A stretch of 64,000 nt of DNA from CBDFLD01 sp965249005 (GCA_965249005.1 CBDFLD010000021.1:62001-126000), one strand, 5' to 3'. Positions 36,825 through 45,712 are shown, numbered from the stretch's first letter. The notes: a model not told the origin generated them from the letters alone. Numbers and translations: made by a program.

Positions 36825-37617
36825 GAGACTCTCCCGTGAGCCATCGACAGAACTGACAAACCCGTTCGGGCAGTTGGTCGATGTCGTCGACAGTTTCCAT
36901 AAAAGAAACCAGTGCGCTACCGACAACCGCCGCCTCGGCAACCTCCCAAACCGATCGCACGTGCTCGGGACGTGAGACACCAAACCCTACCGCAATCGGA
37001 AGTGTCGTCGCCGTTCGCACTCGCCGGAGGGTTGACCCGATATCGTTGGGCAGAGTCAATCGAGTGCCTGTCACACCTGTTCTCGAGACCAGATAAACGA
37101 ACCCACGCGAAAGATCCACGATTTTGGCGATTCTCTCCGGACCACTCGTCGGAGCTACCAAGAAGATTGGATCCAGACCCAGAGAATCCATTAGGGCTGC
37201 GTAATCAACGCCCTCCTCGGGCACCATATCCGTGACGAGGATCCCGTCCGCCCCCGCGTCGCGTGCCTCCGTAGCAAACCTTCTGAGTCCGTACTTCAAG
37301 ACAGGGTTGTAATAGCTGAAAAGCACCACCGGGATATCTGTTTCCAACCGTATGCGCCGAACGGCCTCCAGGTAATCCCCGATGCCGTAACCATTGGCAA
37401 GAGCACGCTCTGACGACCGCTGAATCGTTGGCCCGTCGGCGAGAGGATCTGAAAATGGGATCCCTAGCTCCACAATGTGGCCTCCTCCTCGCTCCAACGC
37501 TGGCACGATCCGGATGGTCGTCTCCAGGTCCGGGTCTCCAGCCGTTACAAACGGGATGAATGCCCCCTCCGACCGTGCCTTGAGCTCTTCGAACTTCCTG
37601 CTTATCGCACGCGCCAT
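36817..37617 (-). CDS. trpA: Tryptophan synthase alpha chain
   Basis: 266 residues. It cleaves indole-3-glycerol phosphate and passes indole to TrpB. The active-site glutamate is in IVELGIPFSDPLADGPTIQ, and the loop with the catalytic Asp is in DGILVTDMVPEE. GIGGF-type phosphate contacts appear as AVGFGVSRPEHV. GAGGG lies before the ATG, 16 bases after trpB. The next gene, chorismate mutase, starts inside its last codons. Confidence 0.95.
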   Translation of the reverse strand: MARAISRKFEELKARSEGAFIPFVTAGDPDLETTIRIVPALERGGGHIVELGIPFSDPLADGPTIQRSSERALANGYGIGDYLEAVRRIRLETDIPVVLFSYYNPVLKYGLRRFATEARDAGADGILVTDMVPEEGVDYAALMDSLGLDPIFLVAPTSGPERIAKIVDLSRGFVYLVSRTGVTGTRLTLPNDIGSTLRRVRTATTLPIAVGFGVSRPEHVRSVWEVAEAAVVGSALVSFMETVDDIDQLPERVCQFCRWLTGESHG

Positions 37618-37633
37618 TTCGCTACCCTCGGGG

Positions 37634-38844
37634 CTAGCTCTCGAGCTCCGCCACTTGATTCACGTCTTTGTCACCGCGGCCGGAGAGATTGACGACGACA
37701 ATGGCACCAGAATCGATCTTGTCTTTCCGACGCACGAGTTCCGCGACAGCGTGGGCGCTTTCCAGTGCCGGAATGATCCCCTCTAGCTTGCTGAGCAGTC
37801 TGAAGGCCTCCAACGCTTCCTCGTCTGGGACGGACGTATACTCCACGCGCCCCGTGTCATGCAGGAAGGCGTGCTCCGGTCCAACGCTCGGGTAATCGAG
37901 GCCCGCCGAAATCGAGTGCGTCGCTGCAATCTGGCCACGCTCATCCTGGAGCACGTAGCTCATCGTTCCGTGCAGTACCCCGGTACTGCCTCCTTGGAAA
38001 CGCGCCGCGTGCTCTCCAAGCGCGACTCCGATTCCGCCGGCCTCCACGCCAATCATTCGAACCTGTGGATCACGGATGAACTCGTGAAAAAGTCCGATGG
38101 AATTGCTTCCGCCGCCGACACACGCCACCAAGAAATCGGGCAGAGCTGCCTCCGCCTCCATGAGTTGGTGGCGAGTCTCCCGTCCGATTACGGACTGGAA
38201 TTCGCGAACCATCCAAGGATATGGATGGGCGCCAAGGACGGAACCTAGCAAATAGTGAGTGGTAGCAACGTTGGTCACCCAGTCACGCATGGCTTCGTTG
38301 ATCGCGTCCTTCAGCGTTCGGCTTCCGGAATCCACGGGTGTCACACGCGCACCCAGCAGGCGCATTCGGAAGACATTGAGCGACTGTCTCCGCATATCCT
38401 CGGTTCCCATGTATACCTCACACTCCATACCGAACAGTGCCGCGGCCGTCGCTGTGGCCACCCCGTGCTGCCCGGCCCCTGTCTCTGCAATGATTCGCTG
38501 CTTGCCCATGCGCCGCGCCAGGAGGATCTGTCCGAGTGCATTGTTGATCTTGTGGGCTCCCGTGTGGTTGAGATCCTCACGCTTCAGATAGACTCGCGGC
38601 CCACCCAGATATTCAGACAACCTCCGGCCGGAGTCAGCGCTGTCGGCCGGCCCGAGTAGTGGTGAAACAGCTCCTGCAGCTGGGCTTGAAAGGCCGGATC
38701 GACCCGTGCCTCCGCATAGGCGCTTTCGAGTTCCTCGATGGGTCCCATGAGCGTCTCCGGCACATAGCATCCGCCGTAGGATCCAAATCTTCCACGGGAA
38801 TCCGGTAAAGGAAGGCTATCGGTCACCGATTTCGCTGACGGCAT
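37634..38844 (-). pseudogene. trpB: Tryptophan synthase beta chain interrupted by a 1-nt frameshift
   Basis: The ATG at 38844, preceded by GAGG, opens the conserved N-terminus (GRFGSYGGCYVPETLMGPIE through SGRPTALTPA). At about 38624-38628 the frame is lost: SEYLGGPRVYLKREDLNHTG (PLP lysine in HTGAHKIN) and the rest continue in the -1 frame to 37634. Joining the two with one extra base gives about 403 residues, the normal TrpB length, with all key blocks. I see no slippery heptamer, so this is a deletion or a sequencing/assembly error. All neighbours are intact, which favours an error or a recent mutation. Confidence 0.85.
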
Positions 38845-39451
38845 TTCGTACCTCGCTCATTAGATCTGCCAGTTTATTCTTGTCCTTCTTGCCTGGAGAA
38901 GACTCGACCCCGCTGCAAATATCGACGCCGTAAGGTCTAACACTCCGGGCTGCTTCGCGAATGTTGCCCGCGTGGAGCCCCCCGGCCAGAATCATGGGCC
39001 GGATCTTCCGAATGGGATTGCAAAGATCCCAGTCAAACGTATTCCCAGTCCCTCCGAATCGGACGTCGTCGCGCGAATCAAGCAGGAACGCACCAACTGG
39101 GAAATCGGACAATCCGTGGGGGATAGAGTGACCGTCGAGTCGCAACGCCTTGATGAGCGGCCAAGGAGACAACTCACGACAATACTCGGGCCTTTCGTCT
39201 CCGTGCAACTGAATCACTTGCACGGAGGCTCTGCTGGAGACTTCTAGAACCTCTCTGGCGTTCGGGTGATTGACAAATACTCCGACGCAGACGGTCAACG
39301 GAGGCAAACGCCGAATAATAGATGAAGCTATGCTAGGCTCGATATAGCGTGGGCTGGGAGGGAAAAAATTGAAACCGAGAGCATCCGCGCCAACGTCCAA
39401 GGCGGCAGCAGCATCTTCGTAGTTTGTAATACCACAAATTTTTACTCTCAC
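38816..39451 (-). CDS. trpF: Phosphoribosylanthranilate isomerase
   Basis: 211 residues. Amadori rearrangement of phosphoribosylanthranilate to CdRP. The TIM-barrel signature KICGITNYEDA with the catalytic cysteine is at the N-terminus; the catalytic aspartate is in AFLLDSRD and the phosphate site is LAGGLHAGNI. The start is GTG, 1 base after the trpC stop. Its last 29 bases overlap the trpB start. Confidence 0.95.
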   Translation of the reverse strand: MRVKICGITNYEDAAAALDVGADALGFNFFPPSPRYIEPSIASSIIRRLPPLTVCVGVFVNHPNAREVLEVSSRASVQVIQLHGDERPEYCRELSPWPLIKALRLDGHSIPHGLSDFPVGAFLLDSRDDVRFGGTGNTFDWDLCNPIRKIRPMILAGGLHAGNIREAARSVRPYGVDICSGVESSPGKKDKNKLADLMSEVRNAVSEIGDR

Positions 39452-39452
39452 G

Positions 39453-40295
39453 TCACGATCCCCCCCCCCGCCAGGATTGTTTCAAGTTCGCCAGAGCGTC
39501 CCCAGGAGATTCAGCCCGCATGAACAACTCCCCGATCAAAAACCCCCTGTATCCGGCGTCCCAGAGTGCACCAATGTCTCGGGCAGACCGGATCCCGCTT
39601 TCCGCGACAGCCACGGATTCGGATGGGATTCTTCCCGCGAGACTCAACGGAACCCCAAGAGAAACCTCGAAGGTGCGAAGGTCCCGGCTGTTAACGCCAA
39701 TCAGGGTTGCGCCGGCGTCCAGGGCCCTGGAAAGTTCGTCTTCATCATGCACCTCGATTAGAGCCTCCATTCCCAAACTCTCGGCGGATTCACGCAAGCT
39801 CCTCAAACGGCGCTGATCCAGAAGGGCAGTGATGAGAAGAACCGCATCGGCCCCCGTCCAGCGAGATTCCAGAAGTTGGTAGTCATCCACGATAAAATCC
39901 TTCCGCAGCAGAGGCAAGCGAGTCGACCATCTCAGCCGCGCCAGATTCTCCAGTCCGCCCCGGAAATGGGTGACTTCGGTGAGCACAGAAATAGCGGAAG
40001 CTCCGGATTCTTCGTATTCCAGTCCGATTTGCACCGGGTCCAACTCTTCTCGGATGACTCCGGCCGACGGAGAAGCCCGCTTGATCTCGGCCACGATCGC
40101 GGGGCCTCTATTCGAGAATACTTTCTTCAGAGAACGTACCGAGGGGGCTCGCTCCATCGCCATTTGCAATGAATGGGCCGGTAGCTTGCGCTTGGCTTCC
40201 CGTATTTCGGGCAGTTTGTCGGCTACGATCCGGGCCAGCTGCGTTCCGTGAATCGATTCCGGGATGACATACTCTCCGAGTCGAACCGAGTTCAT
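39453..40295 (-). CDS. trpC: Indole-3-glycerol phosphate synthase
   Basis: 280 residues. It closes the indole ring from CdRP. Diagnostic blocks are VAEIKRASPSAGVIRE, LLRKDFIVDDYQLLESR, IGVNSRDLRTFEV and VAVAESGIRSARDI. Its ATG overlaps the trpG stop (ATGA). The gene ends in a run of ten G bases (39460-39469 on the plus strand as C) encoding GGG before the stop. Losing one G would read through into trpF in frame. Confidence 0.95.
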   Translation of the reverse strand: MNSVRLGEYVIPESIHGTQLARIVADKLPEIREAKRKLPAHSLQMAMERAPSVRSLKKVFSNRGPAIVAEIKRASPSAGVIREELDPVQIGLEYEESGASAISVLTEVTHFRGGLENLARLRWSTRLPLLRKDFIVDDYQLLESRWTGADAVLLITALLDQRRLRSLRESAESLGMEALIEVHDEDELSRALDAGATLIGVNSRDLRTFEVSLGVPLSLAGRIPSESVAVAESGIRSARDIGALWDAGYRGFLIGELFMRAESPGDALANLKQSWRGGGS

Positions 40296-40867
40296 CGCTT
40301 TTCCGCCAAGGCAAGAAAATTGGCCAAGAGCCGCTTCCCGGACACGGTGAGAATCGATTCCGGATGAAACTGTACTCCTTCGACCAGATACTGTTTGTGG
40401 CGCAGCCCCATGATCACTCCGTCGGACGTTTCCGCCGTAACTTCGAGGCAGTCCGGTAAGCCATCACGCGACACCACCAGCGAGTGATATCGGGTAGCAG
40501 AAAAGGGATTCTCCAGACCTTCGAATATAGTCCTGCCATCATGATGCACCTCGCTGGTCTTTCCATGCATGATGGTAGGCGCCTCTACGATCACACCGGA
40601 AAAGGCAACACCAACAGCCTGATGCCCAAGACACACCCCCAGGATCGGAATCCTCCCGGCCAGTTGCCGTACTACTTCGACGATAATCCCCGATTTCTCG
40701 GGGCGACCCGGGCCAGGCGATATGACCACTCCATCTGGCGAGTAGCTTGGTATTTGATCAACGGAAAGGGCATCATTTCGAAACACTTTGATCGTGCGCC
40801 CTAACTCACCCAAGTATTGGACCAAGTTGAACGTGAACGAGTCGTAGTTATCGATAACCAGGATCAT
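40292..40867 (-). CDS. trpG: Anthranilate synthase component II (glutamine amidotransferase)
   Basis: 191 residues of the class I amidotransferases. The nucleophile is C79 (GVCLGHQ), with the His-Glu pair in GVQFHPESI. It supplies ammonia to TrpE. It starts 9 bases after trpE and overlaps trpC by 4 bases. It may also serve p-aminobenzoate synthesis, as no other pabA-like gene is in the window. There is no fused phosphoribosyltransferase domain: it ends soon after the amidotransferase fold, so it does not replace trpD. Confidence 0.95.
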   Translation of the reverse strand: MILVIDNYDSFTFNLVQYLGELGRTIKVFRNDALSVDQIPSYSPDGVVISPGPGRPEKSGIIVEVVRQLAGRIPILGVCLGHQAVGVAFSGVIVEAPTIMHGKTSEVHHDGRTIFEGLENPFSATRYHSLVVSRDGLPDCLEVTAETSDGVIMGLRHKQYLVEGVQFHPESILTVSGKRLLANFLALAEKR

Positions 40868-40876
40868 GACTACGTC

Positions 40877-42379
40877 CTACCGTCCGTCCCTATCCCAACC
40901 CACCTGAAAACCAGAATGGGCAAATGCGATCGCTCGGACCAGAGCGCGCGCCTTGTTGAAGGATTCCTCTATTTCAGAATCTGGATCGGAGTCCGCCACT
41001 ATCCCACCTCCGGCCTGAATATAAGCGATCTTGTCTTTGATCACCAAGGTTCGAAGGGCAATACAGGCATCGAGGTTCCCGGAAAAATCCAGGTATGCGA
41101 CCGCTCCGCCATAAACGCCTCTTCTGGTTGGCTCCAATTCCTCGATGATCTCCATGGCTCTGACTTTTGGGGCACCGGAGACCGTCCCCGCCGGAATGCA
41201 TGCGGCAAGAGCATCGTAGCAATCGAATTCGTCCCGCAGATTGCCCTCCACGCTGCTGACCAGGTGCATCACATGGCTGTACTTCTCGATTCGCATGAGG
41301 TCGCTTACCTCAACAGATCCGTAGTCACATACGCGGCCGAGATCGTTCCGACCCAGGTCGACCAGCATGATATGTTCCGCTCGCTCTTTGTCGTCGTTCC
41401 GCAGTTCTTCCGCTAAACGCTCGTCTTCCGCGTTATCGGCCCCTCTGGGCCGTGTACCTGCTATCGGACCATACTCGACCCGACCCCTGCTGACCTTGAC
41501 GAGCATCTCGGGCGACGCGCCGACCAAATGAAGGTCGTCGATTCGAAGAAAGAACATGTACGGGGACGGATTGATAAACCGAAGGGCGCGATATACGTCA
41601 AAAGGGTCGCACGTAATCTCAGTGGAAAACCTCTGAGATAGTACAACCTGGAAGACATCGCCTTTGCGAATATACTCTTTCGCAACTTCTATATTCGAAC
41701 GATACTCGGTCTTGGACAAGTTGGAAACCGGTTCCGGGACTGCAGTCGGAGACGGGGCGCTTCCCAAAGAGAGAGGAGCCCGCAAACGCTTTTCCGTCTG
41801 ATTTATCCGGTGCAGCGCATCCTGGTACTTTGAAGGAAGGCTCGACCCCCCACGTTCCGCGAAAATGTTGGCAACAATATAGATCCTATGCCTCAAGTGA
41901 TCGAAGGCTAGAATTGCCGAAAAATACATCACATAGAAGTCCAGCAGGCCCAGCGGGTCGGGCGCTATGTTCGGCAACTGCTCGAACTGTCGTACAACAT
42001 CGTAAGCGAAGTAGCCGACGCCCCCGCCTGAAAAGGGCGGCAACCCCTCGGACGGCACCGGCCTGAATTTGTCGGCTATACTTCGCAATTTGTCGATTGG
42101 ATTTCCCTTCTCGACGCGCGTCTGGCCGAATTCCTCGATCTCGACGACCTGGTCCTTTCCTCGTACGTTCAAGAAAGGATCCCACCCGATAAAGGAATAC
42201 CGTGCTAATTGCTCCCCACCCTCGACGCTCTCGAGCAGGAACACGCGTTGCCGCCCCTGAGCAACACGTAAGAACGCGGCAGCCGGAGTCAAAAGATCCC
42301 CAAGGATCTCTTTGTAGATCGGAATAACGTTGCCCTGCTTTGCGAGGGCTTGCGTTTCTTCCAAGGACGGTTGGATCAT
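40877..42379 (-). CDS. trpE: Anthranilate synthase component I
   Basis: 500 residues. It converts chorismate to anthranilate with ammonia from TrpG. The chorismate-binding region is evident in KVSRGRVEYGPIAGTRPRGA, EHIMLVDLGRNDLGRVC and PAGTVSGAPKVRAMEII. The N-terminal domain holds the Trp feedback site, with LLESVEGGEQLARYSFIG in the usual place. The ATG at 42379 is 69 bases beyond the attenuator stem. First structural gene of the operon. Confidence 0.95.
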   Translation of the reverse strand: MIQPSLEETQALAKQGNVIPIYKEILGDLLTPAAAFLRVAQGRQRVFLLESVEGGEQLARYSFIGWDPFLNVRGKDQVVEIEEFGQTRVEKGNPIDKLRSIADKFRPVPSEGLPPFSGGGVGYFAYDVVRQFEQLPNIAPDPLGLLDFYVMYFSAILAFDHLRHRIYIVANIFAERGGSSLPSKYQDALHRINQTEKRLRAPLSLGSAPSPTAVPEPVSNLSKTEYRSNIEVAKEYIRKGDVFQVVLSQRFSTEITCDPFDVYRALRFINPSPYMFFLRIDDLHLVGASPEMLVKVSRGRVEYGPIAGTRPRGADNAEDERLAEELRNDDKERAEHIMLVDLGRNDLGRVCDYGSVEVSDLMRIEKYSHVMHLVSSVEGNLRDEFDCYDALAACIPAGTVSGAPKVRAMEIIEELEPTRRGVYGGAVAYLDFSGNLDACIALRTLVIKDKIAYIQAGGGIVADSDPDSEIEESFNKARALVRAIAFAHSGFQVGWDRDGR

Positions 42380-42447
42380 CGTATTGATGTGCGCCGACTC
42401 GCGCTTACCTCCCGGAACGGTTCAAGACACTATTCATATACCGAAAC

Positions 42448-42487
42448 AAAAAAAGCCGTGGACGATTGGTCCCCGTCGTCCACGGCT
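42448..42487 (-). terminator. Transcription attenuator of the trp/tyr operon
   Basis: Rho-independent terminator on the minus strand: a perfect 12-base-pair stem (AGCCGTGGACGA with TCGTCCACGGCT), a 10-base loop and a run of seven T. It sits between the leader peptide and trpE. Its 5' arm (GTGGACGAC) can instead pair with GTCGTtCCAC at 42530-42539 in the leader, giving a nine-pair antiterminator with one bulge, so the two structures are mutually exclusive. Confidence 0.9.
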
Positions 42488-42515
42488 CTTCCTGAATCAC
42501 TTTGCAACGATAGTC

Positions 42516-42596
42516 TCAGGGAAAACGAAGTGGAACGACCTGGACGGGTGCCGTCCAGTACCAATACCACCGCTCTCTCTGAAACGCTCTTCGCAT
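42516..42596 (-). CDS. trpL: trp operon leader peptide with alternating Trp and Tyr codons
   Basis: 26 residues, MRRAFQRERWYWYWTAPVQV then VPLRFP and stop. AGGA precedes the ATG at 9-base spacing. Five aromatic codons (TGG TAT TGG TAC TGG, residues 10-14) sit immediately before a pause hairpin, TGGACGG-CAC-CCGTCCA (42541-42557), and the stop codon is 28 bases before the terminator stem. The layout matches classical ribosome-mediated attenuation. Stalling at either Trp or Tyr codons would free the antiterminator arm. Too short for ordinary gene calling but strongly supported by context. Confidence 0.9.
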   Translation of the reverse strand: MRRAFQRERWYWYWTAPVQVVPLRFP

Positions 42597-42690
42597 GTCT
42601 TTTTATCCTAATCACACCGTTTCTAACACACTTGCCTACACGTGGCAATCTCATTTTCTAACCATATTCAGCACGCAGGAAGCAACAGCG

Positions 42691-42718
42691 ATTGTATCAT
42701 TGTTACCACAGTTGACGA
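42691..42718 (-). promoter_or_regulatory. Possible promoter of the trp/tyr operon
   Basis: On the minus strand TCGTCA (-35, four of six matches) and TACAAT (-10, five of six) are 16 bases apart, about 95 bases upstream of the leader-peptide ATG. Sequence match only. Confidence 0.3.
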
Positions 42719-42925
42719 ACCCGCGTGCCAGGACTACGCGGCTCACAACCCGGAATACGCTGCGATTAAACGGTTTATATAAAAGAAAACGAACCCGGCC
42801 ACGCTGGAATAGATTTTGCTAGTATCTTCTAGCCCAAGAAAACGGGTGTCTTTTGTGTCAGAGGCACACAAGTGCCTCGACGCGCGGGGCGGCTCGATTC
42901 GCCGATACCCCCGTGAAGGAGTCTG

Positions 42926-43846
42926 ATGCCGAGTCAAACACTGAACGAAATGTCTAGATTTCAGAGAACGATCGGGGGACCAGTCCGTTTCGACGGCATA
43001 GGCCTTCATACAGGCTATAAGGTGCGGATGCAATTGGTTCCGGCGCCCGAGCACACAGGAATCCGATTCCGCCGAACAGACTTGCGAAACTTCGAAATCG
43101 AGGCAACAAGAAACCACGTCGCTCGGGTGAGTTATGCCACCACCTTGATGAAAAAAGGGGTCATGATATCCACAGTCGAGCATCTTCTTTCGGCCCTCTA
43201 TGGCCTGGGAGTCGACAACGTTTACATCGAGCTCGATTCGATGGAAGTCCCCATCATGGATGGAAGCGGACACCCATTCATTGAAAGTATTCTTGAGTCG
43301 GGCATCGAGCAACAGAGCGCGCTGCGTCAGTATATGGTCATCCGAGTTCCCATCGAGGTCCGCCACGGGGACAAGGTCGCGGGCGTATACCCGTTTCCTA
43401 ATCCTAAGGCGACCTACATTATCGACTTTGAACATGCAGCGATCGGCCGTCAGGAGATTCATATTGATCTGACACCGCAATCCTACAAGAAGCAAATCGG
43501 ACGTGCGCGCACATTCGGTTTCGTGTCCGACGTGGAGTATCTGAAGCGATCAGGACTCATTCGGGGAGGCTCACTCGACAACGCCGTCGTGTTGGACGAA
43601 TCTGGAATCGTCAATGCCGAGCTCCGCTTTGCGGATGAATTCGTGCGCCACAAAATGTTGGATCTACTGGGCGACATTTCGCTGGTGGGGCATCCGATTA
43701 TCGGCCACCTCTTCGCCGAGAAAGCGGGCCACGCGATCCACACGGCGCTCGCCGATCGGATCGCACGGGAAAAAGATCACTATCAGATCATGACGCTGGA
43801 CCAGTTCCAGCAGTCAATGCATCTGGCGGTGTCGAGCGCGTCCTGA
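42926..43846 (+). CDS. lpxC: UDP-3-O-acyl-N-acetylglucosamine deacetylase
   Basis: 306 residues. Zinc-dependent committed step of lipid A synthesis, showing that the cell makes lipopolysaccharide. Zinc ligands are in TVEHLLSAL (H86) and in HKMLDLLGD (His and Asp), and the acyl-chain/active-site block IMDGSGHPF is intact. GAAGGAG precedes the ATG. It is divergent from the trp leader and ends 14 bases from the convergent LolA-like gene. Confidence 0.96.
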   Translation: MPSQTLNEMSRFQRTIGGPVRFDGIGLHTGYKVRMQLVPAPEHTGIRFRRTDLRNFEIEATRNHVARVSYATTLMKKGVMISTVEHLLSALYGLGVDNVYIELDSMEVPIMDGSGHPFIESILESGIEQQSALRQYMVIRVPIEVRHGDKVAGVYPFPNPKATYIIDFEHAAIGRQEIHIDLTPQSYKKQIGRARTFGFVSDVEYLKRSGLIRGGSLDNAVVLDESGIVNAELRFADEFVRHKMLDLLGDISLVGHPIIGHLFAEKAGHAIHTALADRIAREKDHYQIMTLDQFQQSMHLAVSSAS

Positions 43847-43860
43847 GGGTGGGGGCGGGT

Positions 43861-44703
43861 TTACTTCGGCGGCATAGGTTTGGAAAAGAAAGTATCTGCA
43901 AGTCGACTGTTGAGCGTCACCTTGGTCACGAAAAGCTGAGCCGCCCTGCGGCCGTTTACGTAGGAGTCCGTTCTCAGCGGCATCTTCACGCCGTCGATTA
44001 CATGCCATTGGTAAAACTCATCGACGTTACGCAGCCGCACACCTTGGCTGTCAATATAATGATACTCGATCTTGACGGGCAGTCGATTCAACCGATCGAA
44101 GAAAATAACCGTTTCATCATTTTCAGCGTCTAACAGCTTGACCCTCTCGAGGCGCACGTCCTTGCCCTCGCCCGGTCCCAGATAGAAGAGCATGTTTTTC
44201 GGGTTTCGATAGCGGCTTCTAAAGATATTTTCGATGCTATGCTTGATCAGCCGGGTGAATCCTTTGATTTCTCCGGGTGTGGCATCCCGAGTCTCCTTTT
44301 GACCTTCCAGAATCCAACCCTGGTTCGCCTCCAAGTTGAAGACGGTTATCTCCTTGGTTTTCTCGTGGTTCCCGAGTTCGTTGCGACTCTTGTCCGGCAG
44401 CTTGTTGTAATCCAGAAACTTGATAAGACCCGAAGATCTTCCTTGACGGTCAAACAGGAAATACCGACCCTCGAAAGTCAGGTCCTTCACATTCGCATGG
44501 GTTTCCCCTCCCATGGCATCGATGGCAGCACGAATGAGCTCCATGGCGCGATCCCCTTCCCCTTGTGCTGCAGCCGGCCAAACTCCGAACAGCATGAGAC
44601 TCAATAGAGTTATCAAACCAGCTACCCTTGTCGCCTCGGGGAAAACCGTCACCTTGGGGCTCGATTGGCGGCCCGCTTTCTCAATGCCCGATGTATTTCG
44701 CAT
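43861..44703 (-). CDS. LolA-like outer-membrane lipoprotein-sorting family protein
   Basis: 280 residues from the ATG at 44703, giving a signal segment (TRVAGLITLLSLMLFGVWPA) ending near AAAQG. The mature part (AMELIRAAIDAMGGETHANV, FEGRYFLFDRQG, LEANQGWILEG, VKLLDAENDETVIFFDRLNR) fits the LolA/LppX-type half-barrel seen in many uncharacterised periplasmic proteins of this phylum group. Its start overlaps the end of the MoeB/ThiF-like gene by 23 bases. Lipoprotein chaperoning is inferred from fold similarity only. Confidence 0.65.
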   Translation of the reverse strand: MRNTSGIEKAGRQSSPKVTVFPEATRVAGLITLLSLMLFGVWPAAAQGEGDRAMELIRAAIDAMGGETHANVKDLTFEGRYFLFDRQGRSSGLIKFLDYNKLPDKSRNELGNHEKTKEITVFNLEANQGWILEGQKETRDATPGEIKGFTRLIKHSIENIFRSRYRNPKNMLFYLGPGEGKDVRLERVKLLDAENDETVIFFDRLNRLPVKIEYHYIDSQGVRLRNVDEFYQWHVIDGVKMPLRTDSYVNGRRAAQLFVTKVTLNSRLADTFFSKPMPPK

Positions 44704-45712
44704 AGAGTCGTCTTGCCTCATCAGGGTCTTGGGTACCACGGATGATGCTTCGCCCGTCTCTGAACAGAGCGATCTCCTTGTCCTCAATGGTTGCGCGCAA
44801 CAGGTAATCATTGTAGCGAACCTTCCCCACAAGGTCCAAGCGTTGCGAGATGCTCCGAAAGTCCATGGGGCCCGTTGATGGTTGCCAGATCTGGATTGCG
44901 TCGCGACCACAAAGCGTTTGGGTCCCGGTTTCATGGTTTCCATCCAAGAACTCAAACTCTTCACATCCGCAGGCGGGACAATCCGGCCTCTTCGCTTCGC
45001 GAAGACTCGTGCTCGTCACACGATTCTCCCACAGATCCATTGTGATGATCTTGCCACCGAGCTTGTTCGAGTTCCCGGTGAGTATTTTCAACGCCTCGCC
45101 GCACTGCAAGGCCGCCACGGCGTGAACGACCGGACCGATCACGCCGACCGTATCACACGTCGGCGAGCTGCCCGGTGGCGGTATTGGATCCAGGATGCAT
45201 CGAAGGCAGGCGGTCTCCCCTGGCAAGAAAACGGTACTCATGCCATAGCTTCCCACACAGGCTCCATAAACCCAAGGCACTTGCCACTTCAGGCTTGCAT
45301 CATTCAGCAAATAGCGGGTCTCGAAGTTATCCGTACCATCGAGGATCAAATCCTGTCCTGGAACCCATTGGCCTACATTGGCAGCATTGATTTCGGCAAC
45401 CAGATCTACGATCTTGACCTCACTATTGATCCTTTTGAGGTGAGCCGCCGCCGCAACCGCCTTGGGAAGCTCGTCCTGGCAATCCGACTCCGTGAAGAGC
45501 GATTGCCGTTGCAGGTTGGATAGCTCGAGAAAATCGCGGTCAGCAATGGTGAGAGTTCCGACCCCGGCCCGCACCAACAGTTCAGCTAAAACCGTTCCGA
45601 GCGCCCCACAACCCACCAAGAGCACCTGACTCTTTGCCAGCTTTTCTTGACCGCCCGGGCCGATCGGGGCAAAGAGAACTTGCCGGGAATATCTGTCGAT
45701 CATGAGATTCAT
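44681..45712 (-). CDS. MoeB/ThiF-family adenylyltransferase
   Basis: 343 residues of the E1-like superfamily. The nucleotide-binding GCGALGT motif is near residue 35, followed by DRDFLELSNLQRQ with the adenylation Arg/Asn/Gln residues and ILDGTDNFETRYLLND. Two CxxC pairs (CLRC and CPAC) should bind zinc. A C-terminal rhodanese-like remnant (about 270-343) lacks an obvious active cysteine. It activates the C-terminal glycine of a MoaD- or ThiS-like protein; no such partner lies here, so molybdopterin versus thiamine cannot be decided. Confidence 0.85.
   Translation of the reverse strand: MNLMIDRYSRQVLFAPIGPGGQEKLAKSQVLLVGCGALGTVLAELLVRAGVGTLTIADRDFLELSNLQRQSLFTESDCQDELPKAVAAAAHLKRINSEVKIVDLVAEINAANVGQWVPGQDLILDGTDNFETRYLLNDASLKWQVPWVYGACVGSYGMSTVFLPGETACLRCILDPIPPPGSSPTCDTVGVIGPVVHAVAALQCGEALKILTGNSNKLGGKIITMDLWENRVTSTSLREAKRPDCPACGCEEFEFLDGNHETGTQTLCGRDAIQIWQPSTGPMDFRSISQRLDLVGKVRYNDYLLRATIEDKEIALFRDGRSIIRGTQDPDEARRLYAKYIGH

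Noticed and set aside
38600..38650. Programmed -1 frameshifting in trpB
   Set aside because: No X-XXY-YYZ slippery heptamer or downstream pseudoknot is visible at the junction; TrpB is not known to use frameshifting.
42430..42654. A 74-codon minus-strand frame through the trp leader
   Set aside because: It runs through the terminator stem and is out of frame with the leader peptide that carries the Trp/Tyr codons and a proper ribosome binding site.
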